Shown: positions 1-6,000 of the stretch, in pieces | Layout of the letters: the number at the start of each line of letters is the position of its first letter | Position numbering within the stretch: position 1 is the stretch's first letter | Translations under genes and position numbers: made by a program | Source: Neorhizobium sp. UBA7851 | GTDB taxonomy: Bacteria > Pseudomonadota > Alphaproteobacteria > Rhizobiales > Rhizobiaceae | Reading direction: 5' to 3' | Length of the DNA: 11,470 bases | NCBI GenBank assembly: GCA_002500765.1 | Contig: DLSX01000157.1 | Span: 3,568-15,037, forward strand | The notes under the pieces: model-generated | Told to the model about the DNA's origin: nothing | What the model saw: the letters and a program-made list of their open reading frames with translations, nothing else | The model's database searches: none

Positions 1-536
1 TCTTCGACGGTGATGACGCCTTCGTTGCCGACCTTCTGCATGGCTTCGGCAATGTCGTTACCGACCTGCTTGTCGCCGTTTGCGGAGATCGTGCCGACCT
101 GGGCAACTTCGGCCGAGGTGGAGATCTTCTTTGCCTTGGCCTGCAGGTCCTTGACGACTTCTGCAACAGCGAGATCAACGCCGCGCTTCAGGTCCATCGG
201 GTTCATGCCGGCAGCAACAGCCTTTGCACCTTCGCGAACGATCGCGCGGGCGAGAACGGTTGCGGTCGTGGTGCCGTCGCCGGCGATGTCGTTGGTCTTC
301 GAAGCAACTTCGCGGACCATCTGGGCGCCCATGTTTTCGAACTTGTCTTCCAGTTCGATTTCCTTGGCGACCGATACACCGTCCTTGGTGATGCGCGGCG
401 CGCCGAAGGACTTGTCGATTACGACGTTACGACCCTTCGGGCCGAGGGTTACCTGCACTGCGTCAGCGAGGATGTCGACGCCGCGCAGCATCTTTTCGCG
501 CGCAGAGCGGCCGAATTTTACTTCTTTAGCTGCCAT
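1..536 (-). CDS. groEL: Chaperonin GroEL (Hsp60), N-terminal part, cut by the window edge
   Basis: This is the large subunit of the GroEL/GroES folding chamber, an ATP-driven cytosolic protein-folding machine. Only about the first 178 residues are present, and the gene continues past base 1. Reading the minus strand from the ATG at 536 gives the canonical start MAAKEVKFG, then the nucleotide-binding motifs of the equatorial domain: LGPKGRNV at 31-38, the ITKDG stretch with Asp52, and GDGTTTAT with Asp87. Both aspartates sit at the positions used for ATP hydrolysis and metal binding in the E. coli protein. The start is supported by a CAGGAG ribosome binding site at 545-550, 8 bases upstream. 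It lies 56 bases after groES and is surely co-transcribed with it from the heat-shock promoter at 984-1015. Rhizobia often carry several groEL copies; this one has the HrcA/CIRCE type of control. The identification is certain. Confidence 0.98.
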   Translation of the reverse strand, partial: MAAKEVKFGRSAREKMLRGVDILADAVQVTLGPKGRNVVIDKSFGAPRITKDGVSVAKEIELEDKFENMGAQMVREVASKTNDIAGDGTTTATVLARAIVREGAKAVAAGMNPMDLKRGVDLAVAEVVKDLQAKAKKISTSAEVAQVGTISANGDKQVGNDIAEAMQKVGNEGVITVE

Positions 537-592
537 TTTGAGAGCTCCTGAATAGAGGTTTCAGCGAATTACGAAAAAGGTGTTGCCGGCAA

Positions 593-889
593 TCAGCCGA
601 TAACGCCCATGATGTCGGATTCCTTCATGATCAGAAGGTCTTCGCCGTTCAACTTGACTTCCGTGCCGGACCACTTGCCGAACAGGACGCGGTCGCCGAC
701 CTTGACGTCGAGAGCAACGAGTGCGCCCTTGTCGTCGCGTGCGCCAGAACCGACAGCGATGATTTCGCCTTCAGCCGGCTTTTCCTTGGCGGTGTCCGGA
801 ATGATGATGCCGCCCTTGGTCTTTTCTTCAGACTCGACGCGCTTTACGACAACGCGATCGTGCAGGGGGCGGAAAGTTGTGCTTGCCAT
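593..889 (-). CDS. groES: Co-chaperonin GroES (Hsp10)
   Basis: This 98-residue protein forms the heptameric lid that closes the GroEL chamber and is of normal family length. The N-terminal strand FRPLHDRVVVKR (6-17) is typical. The mobile loop that contacts GroEL is visible as EKTKGGIIIPD at 22-32, with the hydrophobic IIIP tip. The DRVLFGKWSGTEVKLNGEDLL-like region and the terminal ESDIMGVIG are also standard. The ATG at 889 has a GAGGGA ribosome binding site about 7 bases upstream on the minus strand. It is the first gene of the groES-groEL operon, about 60 bases downstream of the CIRCE operator, so HrcA should repress it and heat shock should induce it. Nothing is unusual in the coding sequence. 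Confidence 0.98.
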   Translation of the reverse strand: MASTTFRPLHDRVVVKRVESEEKTKGGIIIPDTAKEKPAEGEIIAVGSGARDDKGALVALDVKVGDRVLFGKWSGTEVKLNGEDLLIMKESDIMGVIG

Positions 890-950
890 TGTCTAATCCC
901 TCGATCAAATGACATGGACAGGTCTTGGAAATAAGACCCGCGGATCTCGT

Positions 951-977
951 TTAGCACTCCTCTAAGTCGAGTGCTAA
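951..977 (-). promoter_or_regulatory. CIRCE operator (HrcA binding site) of groES-groEL
   Basis: A perfect inverted repeat, TTAGCACTC, 9 bases, GAGTGCTAA, is seen. This is the exact consensus of the CIRCE element bound by the heat-shock repressor HrcA. It lies just downstream of the -10 box of the groESL promoter, at the expected transcription start, so repressor binding would block initiation and the element would also be transcribed into the leader. The hrcA gene is not in this window. Confidence 0.97.
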
Positions 978-983
978 CCGGCT

Positions 984-1015
984 CCGAGATAAGGGTGGCC
1001 ATCAGGTGAGTCAAG
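984..1015 (-). promoter_or_regulatory. Heat-shock (RpoH-type) promoter of groES-groEL
   Basis: On the minus strand CTTG (1012-1015) is followed after 18 bases by CTTATCTCGG (984-993). This fits the alphaproteobacterial heat-shock consensus CTTG-N17/18-CYTATNTNNG at every defined position. The same bases also read as a fair housekeeping promoter (TTGACT, then TTATCT). The start would fall at about 977, on the edge of the CIRCE element, which fits dual control by RpoH activation and HrcA repression. The promoter is inferred from motif and position. Confidence 0.75.
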
Positions 1016-1241
1016 AACGGGCCCGAAATTTTCGTTGCCGCCCTGCAGCATGAAGCCGAACAGGATTAACGGCCTCGATGTCCCGACGTCCCGCATTGGG
1101 GCCTTGTTCGGGCAAGACGGCTTTTGCCAGGCGAGTTTGGCGTCAGCATGGCAGCCGCGTGACATGGACCGTCATACAGCCTTAACATGACATTTTTACT
1201 GAGGCGCTTCCGTTTGAGAATTTCGGTTTCGGGGAGGGGAT
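1016..1241 (+). promoter_or_regulatory. Divergent intergenic region upstream of chrA, with a weak promoter candidate
   Basis: Together with the groESL control sites this forms a 352-base divergent intergenic region. No convincing gene is seen in it. The best chrA promoter candidate is GTGACA (1159-1164), an 18-base spacer, then TAACAT (1183-1188), which matches the housekeeping boxes at 5 of 6 and 4 of 6 positions and would give a leader of about 47 bases. TGACAT occurs twice, at 1160 and 1188, and a GTCAT/ATGAC inverted pair lies around the -10 box. These are weak signals. A purine-rich GGGGAGGGGA just before the ATG at 1242 serves as the ribosome binding site. Confidence 0.3.
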
Positions 1242-2573
1242 ATGGCGGCGATCGAAGGTCTGAGGAAATCGGATGACGCAAAGCCGTCTCTTGCCGAACT
1301 GACCGCCGTTTTCGCCCGTATCGGCCTTTTGAGCTTCGGTGGTCCGGCAGCCCAGATCGGCATGATGCACAAGGCGCTGGTCGAGGAAAAACGCTGGATC
1401 TCAGAGGAGCGGTTTCTCCATGCCCTGAACTATTGCATGCTTCTGCCGGGGCCGGAGGCGCAGCAGCTTGCGACCTATGTGGGCTGGCTGATGCACGGCA
1501 GCCGCGGCGGCATCATTTCCGGTCTTCTGTTCGTCATCCCCGGCCTCGTTGTCATCACCATCCTGTCGGCGGCATATACGCTTTATCAGGAAACGACCTG
1601 GCTGACCGGCCTCTTCTTCGGCCTGAAGGCGGCCGTGTTGGCGATCGTCGTCGAGGCGGTGATCCGCCTGGGCAAGAAGACCTTGAAGACCGGTTTTCTC
1701 TGTTCGATCGCCGCCGCGGCTTTCGTGGCGCTGTTCTTTTTCAGCGTGCCTTTCCCAGTCGTCGTTCTCGCAGCCGCGCTGGCGGGTTTTCTTCATGCCC
1801 GGCATGCGGGTTCTCAGGCCGTTGCCATCGATCTTGCCGACCTCCCGGCAAGGCCGCCGGTGGGCAGGGTGATCGCCATGCTCATCGGCTGGATCCTCGT
1901 CTGGCAGCTGCCGCTCGTGATCCTCTGGATCGTCTCGGCGCCGGATGCGCTCTCCAGCCTTTTCGCCTTCTTTTCGAAGATGGCGATGGTCACCTTCGGC
2001 GGCGCCTATGCGGTTCTGGCCTATGTCGCTCAGGTCGGTGTCGAGGATTACGGCTGGCTGAAGCCCGGCGAGATGCTGGACGGGCTGGCGCTCGCCGAAA
2101 CGACACCCGGACCGCTGGTTCTCGTCCTGTCCTTCGTCGGTTTTCTCGTCGGTTTCCGCGAGGCTTTCGGGGTGATCGGCGGTGTGGTGGGTGCGCTTCT
2201 CGTCGCCTGGGCGACCTTCGTGCCGAGCTTCATCTTCGTGTTCGCCGGTGCCCCCCATATCGAGCGCCTGCGCGGCAATCGGGTTCTGTCCGGCGCATTG
2301 CAGGCGATCACGGCTGCCGTTGTCGGTGTCATCCTCAATCTGGCGATCTGGTTCGGCCTGCATGTTCTCTTCGGCGAGGTGCGGAGGGTCGAACTGATGC
2401 CGTCGATCGGGCTCGATCTGGCGTTTCCGCTCTGGTCGAGCCTCGATCCGATGGCGCTTGCCTTCTTCGCCGGCTCGGCCTTCCTGCTGTTCCATCTGAA
2501 GCTCGGCATGGTCGCGGTTCTGAGCCTCTGCGCGGCCGCCGGCCTGGTGATCCGGTTGCTTGCCTTCGTGTAA
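1242..2573 (+). CDS. chrA: Chromate transporter family protein ChrA (CHR family, two-domain form)
   Basis: This is an inner-membrane protein of the CHR family, whose studied members export chromate. It has 443 residues, the usual size for the long two-domain type. The two homologous halves are visible. The first opens with the signature SFGGP (31-35), then EKRW and LLPGPEAQQ (67-75), followed by hydrophobic segments. The second half repeats the pattern as TFGGAYAV, then GWLKPGEMLDGLALAETTPGP, a form of the same motif. The rest is made of about ten hydrophobic segments joined by short loops. The start at 1242 has a strong GGGGAGGGG site a few bases upstream. The gene is divergent from groESL and is followed by 112 bases before the HAD gene; no terminator is evident. 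No ChrB-type regulator or other metal gene lies nearby, so real chromate transport is inferred from family only; sulfate or another oxyanion is possible. Confidence 0.93.
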   Translation: MAAIEGLRKSDDAKPSLAELTAVFARIGLLSFGGPAAQIGMMHKALVEEKRWISEERFLHALNYCMLLPGPEAQQLATYVGWLMHGSRGGIISGLLFVIPGLVVITILSAAYTLYQETTWLTGLFFGLKAAVLAIVVEAVIRLGKKTLKTGFLCSIAAAAFVALFFFSVPFPVVVLAAALAGFLHARHAGSQAVAIDLADLPARPPVGRVIAMLIGWILVWQLPLVILWIVSAPDALSSLFAFFSKMAMVTFGGAYAVLAYVAQVGVEDYGWLKPGEMLDGLALAETTPGPLVLVLSFVGFLVGFREAFGVIGGVVGALLVAWATFVPSFIFVFAGAPHIERLRGNRVLSGALQAITAAVVGVILNLAIWFGLHVLFGEVRRVELMPSIGLDLAFPLWSSLDPMALAFFAGSAFLLFHLKLGMVAVLSLCAAAGLVIRLLAFV

Positions 2574-2685
2574 CGGCGATATGAAATATCCCGCACTGCA
2601 CGCAAATCTCCTTGCCATGACGGCTACGCTTTGCGACATCAGCGCGAGATATGACGGCCAGATTGGCAGAAGGTGATCGACAGGC

Positions 2686-3534
2686 ATGGCAAAGCGCATC
2701 CAGAATCTGAGTGAAGTAATCGGCGGCTACGATGTGGTTCTGTCCGATGTCTGGGGCGTCGTGCATAACGGCGTCGCGGCCTTCCAGCATTCCTGTCAGG
2801 CGCTTGCCGCAGCCCGAAAGGCCGGCGCGACCGTCGTGCTGATCACCAATTCGCCGCGACCCGCCCCTGGTGTCATCGAGCAATTGAAACTGCTCGGCGT
2901 ATCCGACGACACCTATGACCGTATCGTCACCTCCGGCGACGTCACCCGCCATCTGATCGCCGAAGGCCCGAAAAAGGTCTTTCTACTTGGCCCCGAGCGC
3001 GACATGCCGCTTTTCGACGGACTGGATGTCGAGGTTGTTTCCGCAGACGAGGCCGAAGCCATCGTCTGCACCGGTTTCTTCGACGACGAAAAGGAAGTGC
3101 CGGAAGATTATACCGACATGCTGACTGCCTGGGTGAAGCGCGATGTGCCCTTCATCTGCGCCAATCCCGATCTGGTTGTCGAGCGCGGCCACAAGATCAT
3201 TCCCTGCGCCGGTGCCGTTGCCGCCTATTACGAACAGCTCGGCGGCAAGACTCGTATCGCCGGCAAACCGCATTTCCCGATCTATGACGCTTCGCTGGCC
3301 GCCGCCCGCGAAGCGCGCGGCGAGTTCGACAAGTCGAAAGTGCTCGCGATCGGTGACGGCATGCCGACCGATGTGCGCGGCGCGCTTTCGCAAGGCCTCG
3401 ACCTGCTTTATATCAGCGCTGGTATCCATGTGGCGGAATATACCGTCAACGGCGAGACGGACGAGGCAATCCTTCAGGCCTGGCTGAAAAGCGAAAACGC
3501 CGCGCCGAAATTCTGGATGCCCAGGCTGGCCTGA
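2686..3534 (+). CDS. HAD-superfamily class IIA hydrolase, TIGR01459 type
   Basis: This is a 282-residue cytosolic HAD-fold protein of the NagD-like (subclass IIA) group. Motif I is SDVWGVVHNG (20-29), with nucleophile Asp21; motif II is LITNSPRP (52-59); the motif III lysine lies in GKPHFP (Lys194); motif IV is GDGMPTDVRGA (from 223), with Asp224 and Asp229. A class IIA cap occupies the middle. The usual second aspartate of motif I (DxD), the general acid in most HAD phosphatases, is Trp23 here. As far as I recall this DxWG form is typical of the TIGR01459 family. The ATG at 2686 has an AGAAGGTG site about 10 bases upstream. The substrate is unknown. The next gene, 40 bases on, is ribF on the same strand, so a flavin-related phosphate ester is a reasonable but unproven guess. 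The family call is firm; the function is not known. Confidence 0.9.
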   Translation: MAKRIQNLSEVIGGYDVVLSDVWGVVHNGVAAFQHSCQALAAARKAGATVVLITNSPRPAPGVIEQLKLLGVSDDTYDRIVTSGDVTRHLIAEGPKKVFLLGPERDMPLFDGLDVEVVSADEAEAIVCTGFFDDEKEVPEDYTDMLTAWVKRDVPFICANPDLVVERGHKIIPCAGAVAAYYEQLGGKTRIAGKPHFPIYDASLAAAREARGEFDKSKVLAIGDGMPTDVRGALSQGLDLLYISAGIHVAEYTVNGETDEAILQAWLKSENAAPKFWMPRLA

Positions 3535-3574
3535 CCGGTCTTGCAATATCGAATAGACTGATCCGGACCTGCCC

Positions 3575-4579
3575 ATGACCGTATTCCATCGCAACGAAAA
3601 GAAGGACCCGCTGCCCGAGGCGCTGAAGGGCGGAGTGGTCGCGATCGGCAATTTCGACGGTGTACATCGCGGTCATCGCAGCGTGCTCGAACGAGCGCTC
3701 GCGCTGGCCCAGGAGCGCGGCGTGCCGGCTCTGGTCCTGACCTTCGAGCCGCATCCGCGCACGGTCTTCAAGCCGGACCAGCCGGTTTGCCGGCTTACGG
3801 CCGCGCCGCTCAAGGCACGAATCCTCGAGGCCATGGGATTTTCCGCGGTTATCGAATATCCGTTCGACAAGGAATTTGCCGGCCGTTCGGCGGAGGAATT
3901 CATCCAGACCATTCTGATCGACTGGCTGGGCGCGAGCGCTGTCGTCACCGGATTTGATTTCCACTTCGGCAAGGGTCGCGAGGGTGGCCCGGCCTTCCTG
4001 ATGGCTTCGGGCGAACGCCACGGTTTTTCCGTCTCGCTGGTCGATGCGTTTCGGGATGAAAACGCCGAGGTAGTGTCTTCGAGCCGTATTCGCGAACTGA
4101 TTGCCGAAGGCGATATGGTCGGCGCCGCGGGACTGCTCGGTTATCGTTATACGGTCGAGGCCGAAGTCATCGACGGCCAGAAACTCGGTCGTGAGATCGG
4201 CTTCCCGACCGCCAACATGTCGCTGCCGCGCGAGGCGGAATTGCGCAACGGTATTTATGCCGTGCGTTTCCGCCGCCCCAATGGCGAGCTTTACGATGGC
4301 GTTGCCAGCTACGGCCGCCGCCCGACGGTGACGGACGATGGCGCGCCGCTTCTGGAAACCTATGTTTTCGATTTTTCCGGCGATCTCTACGGCGAAATCT
4401 GCGCCGTCTCCTTTTTCGGGTTCCTGCGCGAAGAGCTGAAATTCGACGGGCTGGAACCGCTGGTCGCGCAGATCAGGCGTGACGAGGAAGAGGCAAGGGC
4501 GCTGCTTTCAGGCGTAAAGCCGCTCGGCCCTGTCGATATGGACATTGCTTTCGCGCAGACTGCGAAAAACGGAGAATAA
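3575..4579 (+). CDS. ribF: Bifunctional riboflavin kinase / FAD synthetase RibF
   Basis: It converts riboflavin to FMN and FMN to FAD in the cytosol, using ATP in both steps. It has 334 residues, in the family range. The N-terminal adenylyltransferase domain shows GNFDGVHRGH (25-34), the HxGH nucleotidyl-transfer motif, then TFEPHPR (56-62) and SSSRIRELI (168-176), the equivalent of the ISSTxIR motif. The C-terminal riboflavin kinase domain begins near LGYRYTVEAEV and contains GREIGFPTAN (205-214), which binds ATP and magnesium, and later GVASYGRRPT. The ATG at 3575 gives the usual N-terminus but has only a weak ribosome binding site. It follows the HAD gene by 40 bases and the next small gene starts 2 bases after its stop, so the three probably form one transcript. 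No FMN riboswitch was seen upstream. In many bacteria ribF is next to ileS; here a toxin-antitoxin pair lies between them. Confidence 0.97.
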   Translation: MTVFHRNEKKDPLPEALKGGVVAIGNFDGVHRGHRSVLERALALAQERGVPALVLTFEPHPRTVFKPDQPVCRLTAAPLKARILEAMGFSAVIEYPFDKEFAGRSAEEFIQTILIDWLGASAVVTGFDFHFGKGREGGPAFLMASGERHGFSVSLVDAFRDENAEVVSSSRIRELIAEGDMVGAAGLLGYRYTVEAEVIDGQKLGREIGFPTANMSLPREAELRNGIYAVRFRRPNGELYDGVASYGRRPTVTDDGAPLLETYVFDFSGDLYGEICAVSFFGFLREELKFDGLEPLVAQIRRDEEEARALLSGVKPLGPVDMDIAFAQTAKNGE

Positions 4580-4581
4580 CC

Positions 4582-4821
4582 ATGGCCACCACCCCGCGCC
4601 GCCCGACCAACCCGAAGGATGCCGCCGAAGCCCTGTTCGCGCCGGTCAAGAAGACGGCGGCACCGGCTGTTGAAAAACGCGCGGCGCCCGCGGTGAAGGA
4701 ACAGGTGACGATCAAGCTCGACAGCGCCGTGATCGAATATTTTCAGGAAGACGGCCCCGGCTGGCAGGATCGCATCAACGATGCGCTGCGCGGTGTAATG
4801 GCAGCCAATCCGAAGGATTGA
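4582..4821 (+). CDS. Small BrnA-like ribbon-helix-helix protein, orphan
   Basis: It is a 79-residue basic protein. Residues 1-41 are low-complexity, rich in Ala, Pro and Lys, and contain AAPAV twice (26-30 and 34-38), so they are probably disordered. Residues 42-73 resemble the BrnA antitoxin family (DUF4415/PF14384): a strand VTIKLD (42-47), a helix starting SAVIEYF, a turn GPGWQ (58-62), and a second helix RINDALRGVM (64-73). That is the layout of a ribbon-helix-helix DNA-binding dimer. The ATG lies 2 bases after the ribF stop and its GGAG site (4571-4574) is inside the ribF end, so translation is likely coupled. No BrnT-type toxin gene is beside it. A 5-bp hairpin (GAAGC, 5-base loop, GCTTC; 4820-4834) overlaps its stop but has no T-run. 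Its role is unknown; a regulator or a domesticated antitoxin are both possible. Confidence 0.8.
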   Translation: MATTPRRPTNPKDAAEALFAPVKKTAAPAVEKRAAPAVKEQVTIKLDSAVIEYFQEDGPGWQDRINDALRGVMAANPKD

Positions 4822-4865
4822 AGCGCACAGCTTCTGACGGTTTGCAGTTGTTCGCGCCTCAAAGG

Positions 4866-5294
4866 CTATCTCAGAAGACGGCTGTCGAAAGGGTAATGCA
4901 GAACCGTTTCGATCTTCAGTCTTGCGGCATCTGCATGCCGGGGATTGATCAGGATGTTGTTCGCCACCGGAAGAACGACGGATGGTACCTTGAGCAGGCA
5001 GGTTTCGCCACGCGATAACCACGTGTCGCCGGTTTCCCGCGTCAGGGTTTCGTTCGAAGTATCGATATTTTCGGCAATCTGGATGGCCACATCATCGGGA
5101 CACCGGATCTTGAGAAGCTGGAGATGTATCGGCAGATCGTCAAGATCCATGTGGACGAGCATTTCCAGCAAGGTTGTGGACGGATGATCGCTGCAATAGA
5201 CAATCGGCATACCCCGATTGTGCCAGCGACCGGGAGCAAGCATTCCGCCGCGGCCCGACAGATCCGCGTAGTTGGAGATACGCCACAGGATCAT
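4866..5294 (-). CDS. RES-domain toxin of a type II toxin-antitoxin system
   Basis: It is a 142-residue protein covering the RES domain. RES toxins are ADP-ribosyltransferase-like enzymes; characterised members degrade NAD+ by hydrolysis or phosphorolysis, or ADP-ribosylate a target. The family residues are visible: the GRWHNRG stretch with Arg23, VYCSD with Tyr33, Glu44 in TTLLEML, and Ser105 in the LKVPSVVLPVANNILINP segment (101-118) near the C-terminus. The catalytic set appears intact, so an active toxin is likely. It starts 2 bases after the antitoxin stop and has no ribosome binding site of its own, so it probably depends on translational coupling. It faces the BrnA-like gene tail to tail, 44 bases away. 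G+C is about 50% in the part counted, well below its neighbours. The family assignment is strong; which NAD+ chemistry applies cannot be told from sequence. Confidence 0.92.
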   Translation of the reverse strand: MILWRISNYADLSGRGGMLAPGRWHNRGMPIVYCSDHPSTTLLEMLVHMDLDDLPIHLQLLKIRCPDDVAIQIAENIDTSNETLTRETGDTWLSRGETCLLKVPSVVLPVANNILINPRHADAARLKIETVLHYPFDSRLLR

Positions 5295-5296
5295 CG

Positions 5297-5683
5297 TCAG
5301 GCATAAATGCCGTGATCGATCTGGTGCAGTGCCTGTTCGATCAGGACCGCGCCGCTTTCGGACTCGAGGAGATCGAGCGGTACGACATCGCCAATCGCCC
5401 TGTTCGGCTTGCGCAGCCAGCGTTGAGCACGTTCTCTTTCCCCCAAAACCTTTTCGGCAAGCTCCATCACCCTCACCACCCTGAGCGCACTGTCGTTTTC
5501 CTGCAGGGTCAGGGACTCGCCATTGGATATCCGGCGAGACAACGTTCTGCGTGGAGCAACGAAACGGTATAATTCCTCCATCGAGAATCCGAGCTTGGTG
5601 AGATCGGCAACCATGTTGCCGTCAAAAATCTTCAACTGCCCGCGGGAGGCGATTTCCAGCTGCTTGCGAATATCCTGATGCAT
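5297..5683 (-). CDS. Xre/MbcA/ParS-family antitoxin, partner of the RES toxin
   Basis: It is the antitoxin of the pair: an N-terminal Xre-like helix-turn-helix region (about 22-60 of 128, with GFSMEELYRFVAPRRTLSRR) and a C-terminal toxin-binding domain (about 75-128), which shows RAQRWLRKPNRAIGD, PLDLLESESG and IEQALHQIDHGIYA. This matches the MbcA/ParS/Xre family, whose tail blocks the RES active site. I chose the ATG at 5683 because it has a GAGGA site 5 bases upstream and because the promoter at 5723-5751 would start RNA near 5716, only 2 bases before the other in-frame ATG at 5713, which would add ten residues (MARSIVTRTS). It is the first gene of a two-gene operon, in the usual RES order of antitoxin then toxin. 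Autorepression through the palindrome at 5734-5745 is likely. The family is clear; the start is a judgement. Confidence 0.9.
   Translation of the reverse strand: MHQDIRKQLEIASRGQLKIFDGNMVADLTKLGFSMEELYRFVAPRRTLSRRISNGESLTLQENDSALRVVRVMELAEKVLGERERAQRWLRKPNRAIGDVVPLDLLESESGAVLIEQALHQIDHGIYA
5300..5311. repeat. Short inverted repeat before the RES toxin start
   Basis: GGCAT, 2 bases, ATGCC forms a perfect 5-bp inverted repeat over the last antitoxin codons, ending 5 bases before the toxin ATG. It occupies the place where a ribosome binding site would be. It may form a hairpin that limits independent initiation at the toxin, but a 2-base loop is tight, so a real stem would probably be shorter. 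It could also be chance. Confidence 0.35.
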
Positions 5684-5688
5684 GGAAG

Positions 5689-5693
5689 TCCTC
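5689..5693 (-). promoter_or_regulatory. Ribosome binding site that favours the internal antitoxin start
   Basis: GAGGA on the minus strand sits 5 bases before the ATG at 5683. The upstream ATG at 5713 has only an AAGGG 4 bases away, which the predicted transcript would barely contain. This site is the main reason for calling the shorter antitoxin. Confidence 0.6.
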
Positions 5694-5722
5694 GTGACGA
5701 TGCTTCGTGCCATTCGCCCTTC

Positions 5723-5751
5723 AATGTAGTGGCATCTGGCCAGATCGTCAA
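5723..5751 (-). promoter_or_regulatory. Promoter of the antitoxin-toxin operon
   Basis: On the minus strand TTGACG (5746-5751), a 17-base spacer and TACATT (5723-5728) match the housekeeping boxes at 5 of 6 and 4 of 6 positions with ideal spacing. The transcript would begin near 5716, giving a leader of about 33 bases to the ATG at 5683. A perfect palindrome fills most of the spacer, as expected for an autoregulated toxin-antitoxin operon. This is a sequence-based prediction. Confidence 0.6.
5734..5745. promoter_or_regulatory. 12-bp palindrome in the promoter spacer, candidate antitoxin operator
   Basis: ATCTGGCCAGAT is a perfect 12-bp palindrome lying directly between the -35 and -10 boxes of the module's promoter. 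Its place is ideal for a dimeric Xre-type antitoxin to exclude RNA polymerase. Binding by this antitoxin is inferred from position and from family behaviour. Confidence 0.55.
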
Positions 5752-6000
5752 ATTCCGCCTCGGTCGTCTAGATGCCCAATTCCCCCTTCCTTTCCGCCAT
5801 AAAACCCCGTAATAACCGCGGTCATGACAGATTTCCGGTCGGCTCAGATCAATATGATCATACGAATTATCGGCCCGGCTTTCCGCGCGCTGTAAGCAGC
5901 GGCCGGAAGGTCCGGGATTTTGGCGTTCTCAGACGCGCCTCCGCCACCGACATTTTTCCGCACGCGCCCCGTTGCCGGCGCCAAGAGACGATTGCCCAAA

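Noticed and set aside
1401..2699. Long 432-codon minus-strand open frame opposite chrA
   Set aside because: Its product is rich in Arg, Glu, Asp, His and Gln with no family motif, as expected from reading high-G+C membrane-protein codons backwards; the plus strand has clear ChrA motifs.
4818..5018. 66-codon plus-strand frame starting at the end of the BrnA-like gene
   Set aside because: It is opposite the RES toxin coding sequence, whose conserved motifs show that the minus strand is the real one.
5853..5862. TATGATCATA palindrome as an ileS promoter or operator
   Set aside because: TATGAT resembles a -10 box, but the bases 16-18 upstream do not form a -35 box, so the support is too thin.
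5920..6000. TTG start that would lengthen IleS by 27 residues
   Set aside because: The added Pro/Arg-rich segment is unlike IleS N-termini, and the ATG at 6001 gives the family-typical beginning.
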